This document shows positions 1-6,312 of a DNA stretch of 16,911 bases, piece by piece (within the stretch, counting starts at the first letter, position 1; every line of letters begins with the position of its first letter). Position numbers and translations under genes: made by a program. The stretch is from contig CALCVT010000128.1 of NCBI GenBank assembly GCA_937906495.1, positions 1 to 16,911 of the forward strand, read 5' to 3'. The DNA is from an uncultured Prevotella sp. (GTDB lineage: Bacteria; Bacteroidota; Bacteroidia; Bacteroidales; Bacteroidaceae). The notes below the pieces were generated by a model. It was not told the origin of the DNA. It searched no databases and saw only the letters and a list, made by a program, of their open reading frames with translations.

Positions 1-1
1 A

Positions 2-9
2 TACCTTGG
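2..9 (+). promoter_or_regulatory. Possible -7 box for the S9 peptidase gene
   Basis: TACCTTGG differs at one base from the Bacteroidetes -7 consensus TAnnTTTG and lies 63 bases before the ATG at 73. The matching -33 element would lie outside the window, so this is a weak call. No Shine-Dalgarno sequence is seen before the start, which is normal for this phylum. Confidence 0.25.
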
Positions 10-72
10 GTATTAAACTTAAACATAATGCGGCTTAATTTTGATTAGTTACTTACTTATAGACTTTTCTTT

Positions 73-1926
73 ATGACAGACATACTGCCTCTTGAAGACT
101 TTTTCCGCTTGCCTGAGCGTACCGGGTTTCAACTATCGCCCGATGGACGATATCTTTCGTTTCTTGCCCCTTATCAAAATCGCCTGAACTTATTTGTACA
201 GCCGCTCGATGCCGACGGACAGCAGCCTGTGCAACTTACAAGCGAAACCGCACGTAGCCTGGCCGGCTATATGTGGGCCGAGAACGACCGCTTGATTTTT
301 ATGAAAGATACGGGAGGAGACGAAAATTACCAACTATACGGCGTGCGTCCAGATGGCAGCGACTTGAAAGCATATACCAACTTTCCGGGTGTACGCACTA
401 CACTGATTGACGACCTCGAAGAGGTGCCCGGACAGGTGCTCATCGGACTTAATAAACGCAATCCCGAGGTGTTCGACCCCTATCGCTTGGATATTGAAAC
501 GGGTACTTTGACATTGCTGGCCGAGAATCCGGGAAACTATCAGGGCTGGATGTGCGACCATGCTGGTAAACTGCGCGTGGCCACGGCTATTGTTGATGGC
601 GTGAATACGCAACTGCTGTACCGCGATACGGAGCAAGAGGAGTTTAGACCGGTGCTGACTACTGACTTCCGCGATGTGGTGAGTTTTATGGACTTTACGC
701 CCGATAACAAGCAGGTGTATGCAGCTACTAATTTGGGACGCGATAAAATTGTGCTGGTGCGCATGAATCCGGCTACCTGCGAGGAACTCGAACTGCTTTT
801 TGAACATCCTCAGTACGACCTTTCGAGCATTGGTTATTCGCGTAAGCGCAAAAAGTTGCTCAGTGCTTACTGCACCGGTCATAAGGAACCCGTGCGCCAT
901 TACTTTGACAGCGAGGAGCAGGCTTTCCGAGAGCGTTTGCAAGCCCATTTTCCGAATTTACGCATTGGTATTGCCGACTCAGACAAAGCCGAAGAGCGTT
1001 TTCTGGTGTTTGCTGGCTCCGACCGCACACGTGGTGCCTATTGGCTTTATGAGGCAGCAACCAACCAGGTGCGCTTGCTGGCCGAACTGGCTCCTTGGTT
1101 ACCGGCCGAAAAACTCAATGCCATGCATCCCGTGTGCTATACAACCCGCGACGGGCTGCAACTCGAAGCTTATCTGACATTGCCCTATGGGCTGACTCCC
1201 GAAAATGCACGTCAACTGCCTGTGGTTATTAATCCGCATGGCGGACCCTGGAGCCGTGATTGCTGGGGCTACTCTTCGGAGGTGCAATTTCTGGCCAACA
1301 GAGGTTATGCCGTGTTGCAGACAAACTTTAGAGGTTCGACGGGATACGGACGCAGTTTTTTGGAGGCGAGCTACAAACAATGGGGGCTCCGCATGCAGGA
1401 CGACTTGACCGACGGGGCAAATTGGCTTATTGAGCAGGGTATTGCCGATCCGGACCGCATAGCTATTTATGGAGGTAGTTACGGGGGATACGCCACCTTG
1501 GCCGGACTGGCCTTTACGCCTCAGTTGTATGCCTGTGGTATTGATTATGTGGGCGTAAGTAACCTTTTTACCTTCTTGCAAACCATTCCGCCTTACTGGC
1601 GTCCGATGTTGCAAATGATGTATGAGCAGGTGGGAAACCCCGAAGCCGATAAGCAACAACTTGCCGCAACATCGCCTGCGCTCCATGCCGATAAAATTGT
1701 GGCCCCACTGCTTATTGCGCAGGGGGCAAACGACCCGCGTGTTAATAAGGCCGAGAGCGATCAAATGGTCGAGGCTTTGCGTAAACGAGGTGTCGATGTG
1801 GAATACATGGTAAAAGATGACGAAGGACATGGATTCCATAATCTGGAAAACCGCTTGGACTTTTATCGGGCGGTGGAGCGTTTCCTGGAGCGTTACTTGA
1901 ATCCGCAAATGCCTGTAACTGCTTAG
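73..1926 (+). CDS. S9-family serine peptidase (prolyl oligopeptidase/acylaminoacyl peptidase type)
   Basis: This 617-residue protein has the two-part build of S9 peptidases. The N-terminal part (about residues 15-340) is rich in beta strands, with propeller-like motifs such as LSPDGRYLSF. The C-terminal alpha/beta hydrolase domain covers about residues 355-610. The nucleophile sits in GGSYGG (Ser469), the acid is Asp554 in GANDPR and the base is His586 in DEGHGFH. The HGGP motif at 389-392 fits the oxyanion-hole region. The family hydrolyses short peptides, often after proline or releasing acylated N-terminal residues; the exact specificity cannot be read here. No signal peptide is visible, so a cytoplasmic enzyme is likely. 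The ATG at 73 is the first start in frame and gives a typical N-terminus. It stands alone on the + strand, convergent with purT. The family call is firm; the subtype is not. Confidence 0.93.
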   Translation: MTDILPLEDFFRLPERTGFQLSPDGRYLSFLAPYQNRLNLFVQPLDADGQQPVQLTSETARSLAGYMWAENDRLIFMKDTGGDENYQLYGVRPDGSDLKAYTNFPGVRTTLIDDLEEVPGQVLIGLNKRNPEVFDPYRLDIETGTLTLLAENPGNYQGWMCDHAGKLRVATAIVDGVNTQLLYRDTEQEEFRPVLTTDFRDVVSFMDFTPDNKQVYAATNLGRDKIVLVRMNPATCEELELLFEHPQYDLSSIGYSRKRKKLLSAYCTGHKEPVRHYFDSEEQAFRERLQAHFPNLRIGIADSDKAEERFLVFAGSDRTRGAYWLYEAATNQVRLLAELAPWLPAEKLNAMHPVCYTTRDGLQLEAYLTLPYGLTPENARQLPVVINPHGGPWSRDCWGYSSEVQFLANRGYAVLQTNFRGSTGYGRSFLEASYKQWGLRMQDDLTDGANWLIEQGIADPDRIAIYGGSYGGYATLAGLAFTPQLYACGIDYVGVSNLFTFLQTIPPYWRPMLQMMYEQVGNPEADKQQLAATSPALHADKIVAPLLIAQGANDPRVNKAESDQMVEALRKRGVDVEYMVKDDEGHGFHNLENRLDFYRAVERFLERYLNPQMPVTA

Positions 1927-2174
1927 CTTGAGGACTTTTTGATTGCATAAGGTCTTTGGGTGAGGGGTGTAAAAAATTCATCACCCCATGTTGAATTTTC
2001 AACAGCCGTTGTTGGTGTTTTATTTCGGGATGTTTAGATTTATACCAGTCCCGGAGCGTGGCCCCGGAGCAGAAATAAGGCTTTTTGCTTGCACTTGGAG
2101 TTGAAAATTTCCTGTCTTTAGATAAGATAGAATACGGGCCGGCAATATCAAATCATTGAATTTCTGCTTTTAGA

Positions 2175-2206
2175 TTTGCCATTTCGCCCGCCTTTTACTA
2201 TCTTTG
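2175..2206 (+). promoter_or_regulatory. Near-consensus Bacteroidetes promoter inside the intergenic region
   Basis: TTTG at 2175-2178 is followed after 20 bases by TATCTTTG at 2199-2206. Both match the -33 (TTTG) and -7 (TAnnTTTG) boxes known for the primary sigma factor of Bacteroides. The predicted start of transcription is about 2211-2214. No open reading frame follows; a terminator follows within 70 bases. Confidence 0.6.
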
Positions 2207-2211
2207 AATTG

Positions 2212-2274
2212 AAAATAAGAGGCGATGAGCCTTTGTTACTTTAGGCTGACTTGTTTCAACAAGTCAGCCTTTTT
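2212..2274 (+). ncRNA. Candidate small RNA of about 60 nt
   Basis: Inferred from a near-consensus promoter at 2175-2206 and a strong intrinsic terminator at 2243-2274 with no coding frame between. The predicted transcript would fold into a short hairpin (AGGC-GATGA-GCCT, 2220-2232) followed by the terminator hairpin. I do not recognise it as a named RNA family. The alternative is that the hairpin merely ends the S9 peptidase mRNA about 320 bases after its stop codon and the promoter match is chance. Confidence 0.35.
2243..2274 (+). terminator. Rho-independent terminator
   Basis: AGGCTGACTTGTT pairs perfectly with AACAAGTCAGCCT (2243-2255 with 2258-2270), in practice an 11-bp stem with a 6-base loop, and is followed by a run of T. 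It works on the + strand and would end either the candidate small RNA or the S9 peptidase transcript. Confidence 0.8.
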
Positions 2275-2330
2275 CGTAATGATGCCATTTCGTTCTTTTA
2301 CATCGCTTTATGAGTTTGTTTAAGTGAAAA

Positions 2331-2360
2331 TATTTAAAAAACAGCCGTAATCTGCTGTTT
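2331..2360 (-). terminator. Terminator-like hairpin on the minus strand
   Basis: AAACAGC (2339-2345) and GCTGTTT (2354-2360) form a perfect 7-bp stem with an 8-base loop. Read on the minus strand, the stem is followed by a T-rich tail, as in an intrinsic terminator. It directly abuts the first of three tandem repeats. No minus-strand gene upstream of it has been identified. Confidence 0.4.
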
Positions 2361-2420
2361 CTATCGCCCCTTTAGAAATTTCTATCGCTCCTTTAGAAAA
2401 TTCTATCGCCCCTTTAGACC
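2359..2420. repeat. Three tandem repeats with 21-bp period
   Basis: Near-identical 20-base units start at 2359, 2380 and 2401, exactly 21 bases apart. Each reads TTCTA, then TCGCCCCTT (TCGCTCCTT in unit 2), then TAGAA; unit 3 ends TAGACC. Each unit's ends are inverted repeats of each other, and the junctions form palindromes such as TAGAAATTTCTA. The 21-bp period is two helical turns, so the copies face the same side of the DNA. The function is unknown. Confidence 0.85.
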
Positions 2421-2692
2421 AAACAGTCGGGCCTATTGTCATTTTTAGTCAGCCATTACTTGTTTGTCCAGCCTTTTAAAAATGTTATAGCTGAGCATTG
2501 CTTCCTCACTCGTCTGCTCTAAGTTGTATTAAAAGAGCTTCGGAATTTATTTTACAAATGCTCAGTTTGCAAGATGCGGGGCAGTGCTTTGCAAGAACTT
2601 TTTTGGTTCTGTCTTTCTTTATTTTCCTTTCTCTTCGTTACCGCGTAATGTGCGTTGGCAAGGTGTTCGGAACCATGATAGGATAGAAGCCC

Positions 2693-2738
2693 AAAAACCG
2701 CAAGTACCATCGTTGTTCCGATGATACTTGCGGTTTTT
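2693..2738. terminator. Bidirectional terminator downstream of purT
   Basis: Two 20-base arms (2693-2712 and 2719-2738) pair with a single mismatch around the loop TTGTTC. The outer ends are A5 and T5, so both strands read as a GC-rich stem followed by a U-run. It lies 24 bases past the purT stop codon and also blocks + strand transcripts from entering purT as antisense. Confidence 0.9.
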
Positions 2739-2762
2739 GCTGTTTGTATGAGCTGCAGGTAA

Positions 2763-3926
2763 TTAGTACACCTCAACTTTGTCGGCCAGACGCTTGGCTT
2801 GGTCGCGAGCCTCGTCAAGATTGCCGTCAACCTCGCGGCTGCAGAGCACTACACCCATGCGACGGTTTACGCGGGTTGTAGGTTTGCCAAAAATGCGCAG
2901 GTCGGCATCTTCCTCGCACGTTAGTTCGAGACCGCGGTAGCGTGGAGCCTCTTGCGAGCTGATGGGCGAAAGAATTACGGCGCTGGCACCTATGCGCAGT
3001 TGTTTGATGCACGGAATGGGGAGTCCGAGAACAGCGCGCAGGTGCAGTTCAAACTCGTTGAAGTTTTGTGTTCCGGCCAGCGTAACCATGCCAGTGTCGT
3101 GCGGACGTGGCGAAAGTTCGGAGAAGTATACCCCATTTTCGTGGCTAAGAAAGAATTCTACGCCCCAAATGCCTGCTCCGGTGAGCGATTCGGTTACCAG
3201 CGCTGCCATACGTTGAGCCTCGGCCAGATGTTCGGGAGCAATATGTGCAGGTTGGAAGCTTTCGCGGTAGTCGCCCCCCTTCTGTACATGTCCGATGGGA
3301 GGACAGAAGCGGGTAGGGCCATTCTTTTGTGTTACGGTGAGCAAAGTAATTTCGCTGTCGAAGCGGATAAATTCTTCTACTATAACCTCGTGCAGGTCGC
3401 CGCGGCTTCCTTCCATGGCATATTGCCAGGCACGTTCCAGGTCTTCGGCACACTTAACAAGCGATTGGCCTTTGCCCGATGACGACATGAGCGGCTTGAC
3501 TACACAGGGGAACCCTATTTCGTGGGCATGGGCATGCAACTCGTCGTACGACTTAGCGTAAAAATAACGTGCTGTTTTCAGTCCGAGCTCCTTAGCCGCC
3601 AAGTCGCGGATAGCCTTGCGGTTCATGGTGTAGTTTACGGCACGGGCCGAGGGAGTTACCTGGATGCCTTGGCTTTCGTAGTCGTAAAGTCTTTCGGTGC
3701 GGATGGCTTCGATTTCGGGTACGATAATGTCGGGTTGGTGCTTGGCTACAGCGCGGTCAAGCGCTTCGCCGTCGAGCATGGAGAACACTTCGTAGGCATC
3801 GGCCACCTGCATGGCAGGTGCACCGGCATAGCTGTCGCAAGCAATCACATACTGGCCGAGACGTTGGGCGGCAATGACAAATTCCTTGCCAAGTTCGCCG
3901 GAGCCGAGGAGCAGAATTTTTTTCAT
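2763..3926 (-). CDS. purT: Formate-dependent phosphoribosylglycinamide formyltransferase
   Basis: PurT makes formyl-GAR from GAR, formate and ATP, the third step of purine synthesis, without needing formyl-tetrahydrofolate; it is cytoplasmic. The 387-residue product is close to the 392 residues of the E. coli enzyme and has the ATP-grasp layout. The N-terminal GSGELGKE (residues 8-15) and VPEIEAI (69-75) bind the substrate side, SSSGKGQS (148-155) is the ATP-binding loop, and Glu257 in GVEFFL and Glu270 in SELSPRPHDTGM fit the metal ligands. The ATG at 3926 gives the standard MKKILLLGSGELG start. It is monocistronic by context: its own promoter candidate lies about 160 bases upstream and a strong terminator follows directly. 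No other pur gene is nearby, which is usual for purT. Confidence 0.97.
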   Translation of the reverse strand: MKKILLLGSGELGKEFVIAAQRLGQYVIACDSYAGAPAMQVADAYEVFSMLDGEALDRAVAKHQPDIIVPEIEAIRTERLYDYESQGIQVTPSARAVNYTMNRKAIRDLAAKELGLKTARYFYAKSYDELHAHAHEIGFPCVVKPLMSSSGKGQSLVKCAEDLERAWQYAMEGSRGDLHEVIVEEFIRFDSEITLLTVTQKNGPTRFCPPIGHVQKGGDYRESFQPAHIAPEHLAEAQRMAALVTESLTGAGIWGVEFFLSHENGVYFSELSPRPHDTGMVTLAGTQNFNEFELHLRAVLGLPIPCIKQLRIGASAVILSPISSQEAPRYRGLELTCEEDADLRIFGKPTTRVNRRMGVVLCSREVDGNLDEARDQAKRLADKVEVY

Positions 3927-4230
3927 ATTGTATAGCAGTTAGTCGAATATTCATGTTTGCCGAAACCATGCTGCCATTGATCCGATTGTGCGAGTGCCGG
4001 GAGTGTCGGATGTGCATGCGGGGTATAGCTTTGGAGGCGGAGCATGGTCGGGGTAAAAGGGCCTTGCGGTGTTGGCATGGCCTATCGCAAGCAAAGTTAC
4101 GTTATTTGAGGCGTTTGGAAAACCCTTTTGCGCAATAAATGCAAAAAGATTTTTACTTGCTCTTGATGCAGCTTGACAGCAGACTGCCAGGTGCTGCCGG
4201 CTCAATGTTGGTAGATGGCTGGCAGCATGC
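3927..4230. other. 304-base gap: purT leader and promoter region
   Basis: The part near purT (3927 to about 4085) would be a leader of about 160 nt if the promoter at 4092-4122 is used. No riboswitch that I know was recognised in it. The part near 4231 follows the helix-hairpin-helix gene; inverted repeats such as TGCTGCC/GGCAGCA occur there, but no stem with a directly following T-run is clear. Small minus-strand frames here lack family features. Confidence 0.5.
4092..4122 (-). promoter_or_regulatory. Promoter candidate for purT
   Basis: On the minus strand TAACTTTG (4099-4092) matches the -7 consensus TAnnTTTG fully. A TTTT (4122-4119) sits 19 bases upstream, a three-of-four match to the -33 TTTG box. 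The start of transcription would be near 4085. Confidence 0.5.
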
Positions 4231-6312
4231 TTAAATGCGCCAGCGCAGTTGTACCGACAAATCGTTTTTCCAGGAGGAGTGGATGGCTGATATGCCCGAC
4301 GAGATAGACGAACGGTTAAAGTAGCAGGTACTGCCGACGCGTAGCCCCAGCAATAGCGTTGGGGTGATGTGCCAATTGCTCACTACAACGCCGCGCATGC
4401 CGTGATAGGCAAACGAGGGGAAGGCACTGGCCCGGTACAGTTGTGGTTCGTATGCGTAGAGGGCCGATTCGTAGTCGTCGGTAAAGAACAGGCCGGCAAA
4501 CCCCTTGAGCTGGTAGCGTTTTGAGGCTTTCCAAACGGGGCGTACCGATGCCATCCAGCCCACTGAGTGTTTACCTGTCTGGCGTGTGGCATAAGTAAGG
4601 TCGGCTTGTGCTGTCAGTCCAAAGTGCTTCAGATTGAGCAGGCTGCCCAGGCGCAATTTGTGTGTGTTGCGGTACTCCAGTAGCCGGTAGCCGCTCACGG
4701 TGCGTTGCTTTGTCTTGAGTCGGTAGCGCAAGATGAGTTGCCAGGGACCTGATAACTTCCATTTAGATTGTATAGAGGCCTCGATACCTTTGGAGCCCGG
4801 AAGTATGGCGGTATAAGTGGGAGTCTGGAAGCGGAAAATGTCAACATAGCCCGTCAGTTCCCAGTCCGGATGTGGCAAGCAGCGCATGCCTAAGGCAATT
4901 CCCTGCTCATTGCTCACCCGGCTGCCTTGTTGCAGTGCATGGCCATACAAACTTACAAAGCGCGGTGAGAAGTGGCGCACCTGTAAATTGAGTAGCAGAC
5001 GTGGCGAAAAGCGGGCACTCACGATGTGTTCGGTAGCTATGTTGCACGAGGCATCGGTAGCCAGTTCACCCTGCAGATGCAGCCATTTGTATGTAACGTA
5101 GTAGAACAAGGCTGCCCCTCCGGCTGTTTGTCCTCGAAAGTAGTAGCGGTTGTAATAACGCTCCTCCGGATAGATGGGCAGACTAAAGTGCGACACGTAG
5201 CCCGATAGGGCTATTCCGCCCTTGGTTGCTTGCCAGTTTACCTGGGTTCCTGCGGTCAGACACCCTAAGTTGCGGCGGTTGTCAATCTCCGAGATGGTGC
5301 GGTGCAAGCCGGTTTTCAGCCAGGTGCGTATGGTGTCGGTTCCAGGTTCTTGTCTTCCGTCGAGCCGTCGGTACGAAACAAATGCCAGCATCCCTATGTT
5401 TTGCCATTTATAGGCGGCTGCAGCACCACGGAAGAATTCGGCTTCGTTGACCGATGTGTGCGGATGAAAGTTGATGGGTACTGCCTTGAATGGCTGTACC
5501 AGTTGTGATAGTCCGCCAAACGTAGGGCGCCCCAGCAGCAGCCCGCGTCCGCCTCGCAGTTCGTAGTCGCCGATAGCCAAGCTCCATTTGCGGCTGCGTG
5601 GTCGCAGCAATAAGTAGCCTGAAAGGTAGCCGTAGGGATAAAATCCCCGTTTGCCTACAGGCTCGCCAGCATCTTTCTCGAGGGTCAGTCCGTAAGCTGC
5701 TTCACGCCGTAGGTTGTAGCGATAGCGCACGATGTGGTGCATGGCGTTGCCCGTAAAGTAGTTTGTACGAGTGGGGTTTTCGGGTTTGTCAAATCCCTGC
5801 CGGCGGTAAAGGGGGATGTCGAGTCGGCTTTCGGCCTCATGTTTTCCCTGGCTTAGCAGGTAGCTCAACCGCTGTTCGGCCCTGTGGCGCTCCAGTTGTT
5901 CCTTGGTGGGCAGGCAAGCTGAGTCGCAGCGTGCAAAGAGTGTCAGGTAGTATCGTGTAAAGTAGTCGAAGCCTTGAATGAGTTGAAGTTCGCCAAGCGA
6001 CAAAAGGCCGTGTTTACGTTCGCGGTAGGCTATAAGAGAGTCGGTTTGAGCTTCGGTCAGAAAGGGCAGTTCGAGCAGTTGCCGGCGAGTGCAGCGGTTC
6101 AGTTGTAACGGGTGTTGGTATATCTCTTCCAGTCGTTCGAGTTCGTCGTAGGTCGCACCTTCGGCATCGGCATCGTAGGAGTTGCTGTTGTTTAAATAAA
6201 CCTCGGCAAACTCTTCCCAGCTGAGTGCCGGCTCTTGTTCGGCTGCAAGTTGTGCCGATAGCTTCAGGCAGCAGCATAGGCTGGCAAGTATTAGTGTGGC
6301 AGCGTGTTTCAT
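4231..6312 (-). CDS. Secreted helix-hairpin-helix protein with predicted outer-membrane beta-barrel, coupled to comEC
   Basis: The product has 693 residues from the ATG at 6312; the frame is open further upstream, but only this start gives a signal peptide (MKHAATLILA..., cleavage likely after SAQ near residue 21). Residues about 66-125 form a ComEA-like double helix-hairpin-helix: LNRCTRRQLLELPFLTEAQ then LLSLGELQLIQGF. Such domains bind DNA without sequence preference. From about residue 140 to the end the chain alternates polar and hydrophobic residues, is rich in Tyr, Arg and Gly, and ends in a strand-like LSVQLRWRI, as in outer-membrane barrels. I recognise this layout from Bacteroidetes proteins named only for the helix-hairpin-helix. 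Its ATG overlaps the comEC stop as ATGA, implying translational coupling. A role in taking up DNA at the outer membrane is inference. Confidence 0.85.
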   Translation of the reverse strand: MKHAATLILASLCCCLKLSAQLAAEQEPALSWEEFAEVYLNNSNSYDADAEGATYDELERLEEIYQHPLQLNRCTRRQLLELPFLTEAQTDSLIAYRERKHGLLSLGELQLIQGFDYFTRYYLTLFARCDSACLPTKEQLERHRAEQRLSYLLSQGKHEAESRLDIPLYRRQGFDKPENPTRTNYFTGNAMHHIVRYRYNLRREAAYGLTLEKDAGEPVGKRGFYPYGYLSGYLLLRPRSRKWSLAIGDYELRGGRGLLLGRPTFGGLSQLVQPFKAVPINFHPHTSVNEAEFFRGAAAAYKWQNIGMLAFVSYRRLDGRQEPGTDTIRTWLKTGLHRTISEIDNRRNLGCLTAGTQVNWQATKGGIALSGYVSHFSLPIYPEERYYNRYYFRGQTAGGAALFYYVTYKWLHLQGELATDASCNIATEHIVSARFSPRLLLNLQVRHFSPRFVSLYGHALQQGSRVSNEQGIALGMRCLPHPDWELTGYVDIFRFQTPTYTAILPGSKGIEASIQSKWKLSGPWQLILRYRLKTKQRTVSGYRLLEYRNTHKLRLGSLLNLKHFGLTAQADLTYATRQTGKHSVGWMASVRPVWKASKRYQLKGFAGLFFTDDYESALYAYEPQLYRASAFPSFAYHGMRGVVVSNWHITPTLLLGLRVGSTCYFNRSSISSGISAIHSSWKNDLSVQLRWRI
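6309..6312 (-). other. ATGA stop/start overlap
   Basis: The TGA of comEC and the ATG of the helix-hairpin-helix gene share bases, giving ATGA on the minus strand. This arrangement usually means a common mRNA and re-initiation by the same ribosome. Confidence 0.9.

Larger units (their letters stand above)
1927..2762. other. 836-base intergenic region between convergent genes
   Basis: No convincing protein gene lies here. It contains a perfect inverted repeat TGTTGAA-TT-TTCAACA (1989-2004), preceded by a weak GGGGTG/CACCCC hairpin (about 1965-1988) without a following T-run. It then holds a promoter/terminator pair (2175-2274), a hairpin plus three tandem repeats (2339-2420), and the bidirectional purT terminator (2693-2738). 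A TTG-started reading frame at 2498-2686 (+) was not accepted as a gene. Nothing recognisable was found in 2005-2170 or 2421-2692. The region is visibly richer in A and T than the flanking genes. Confidence 0.7.

Noticed and set aside
334..948. Long minus-strand frame opposite the S9 peptidase gene
   Set aside because: It is a shadow of a well-supported gene, with no recognisable domain.
1099..1908. 269-codon minus-strand frame opposite the S9 peptidase catalytic domain
   Set aside because: The + strand frame carries the complete Ser/Asp/His triad; the opposite frame has no family features.
2359..2420. CRISPR array
   Set aside because: The units are 20 bases with effectively no spacers between them; a CRISPR array needs longer repeats and unique spacers of about 30 bases.
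2498..2686. 62-codon + strand frame with a hydrophobic core
   Set aside because: It uses a TTG start, has no promoter or ribosome-binding evidence and lies in a T-rich stretch that yields hydrophobic codons by chance.
3951..4205. Small minus-strand gene in the purT leader
   Set aside because: It overlaps the purT promoter candidate and its translation has no recognisable features.
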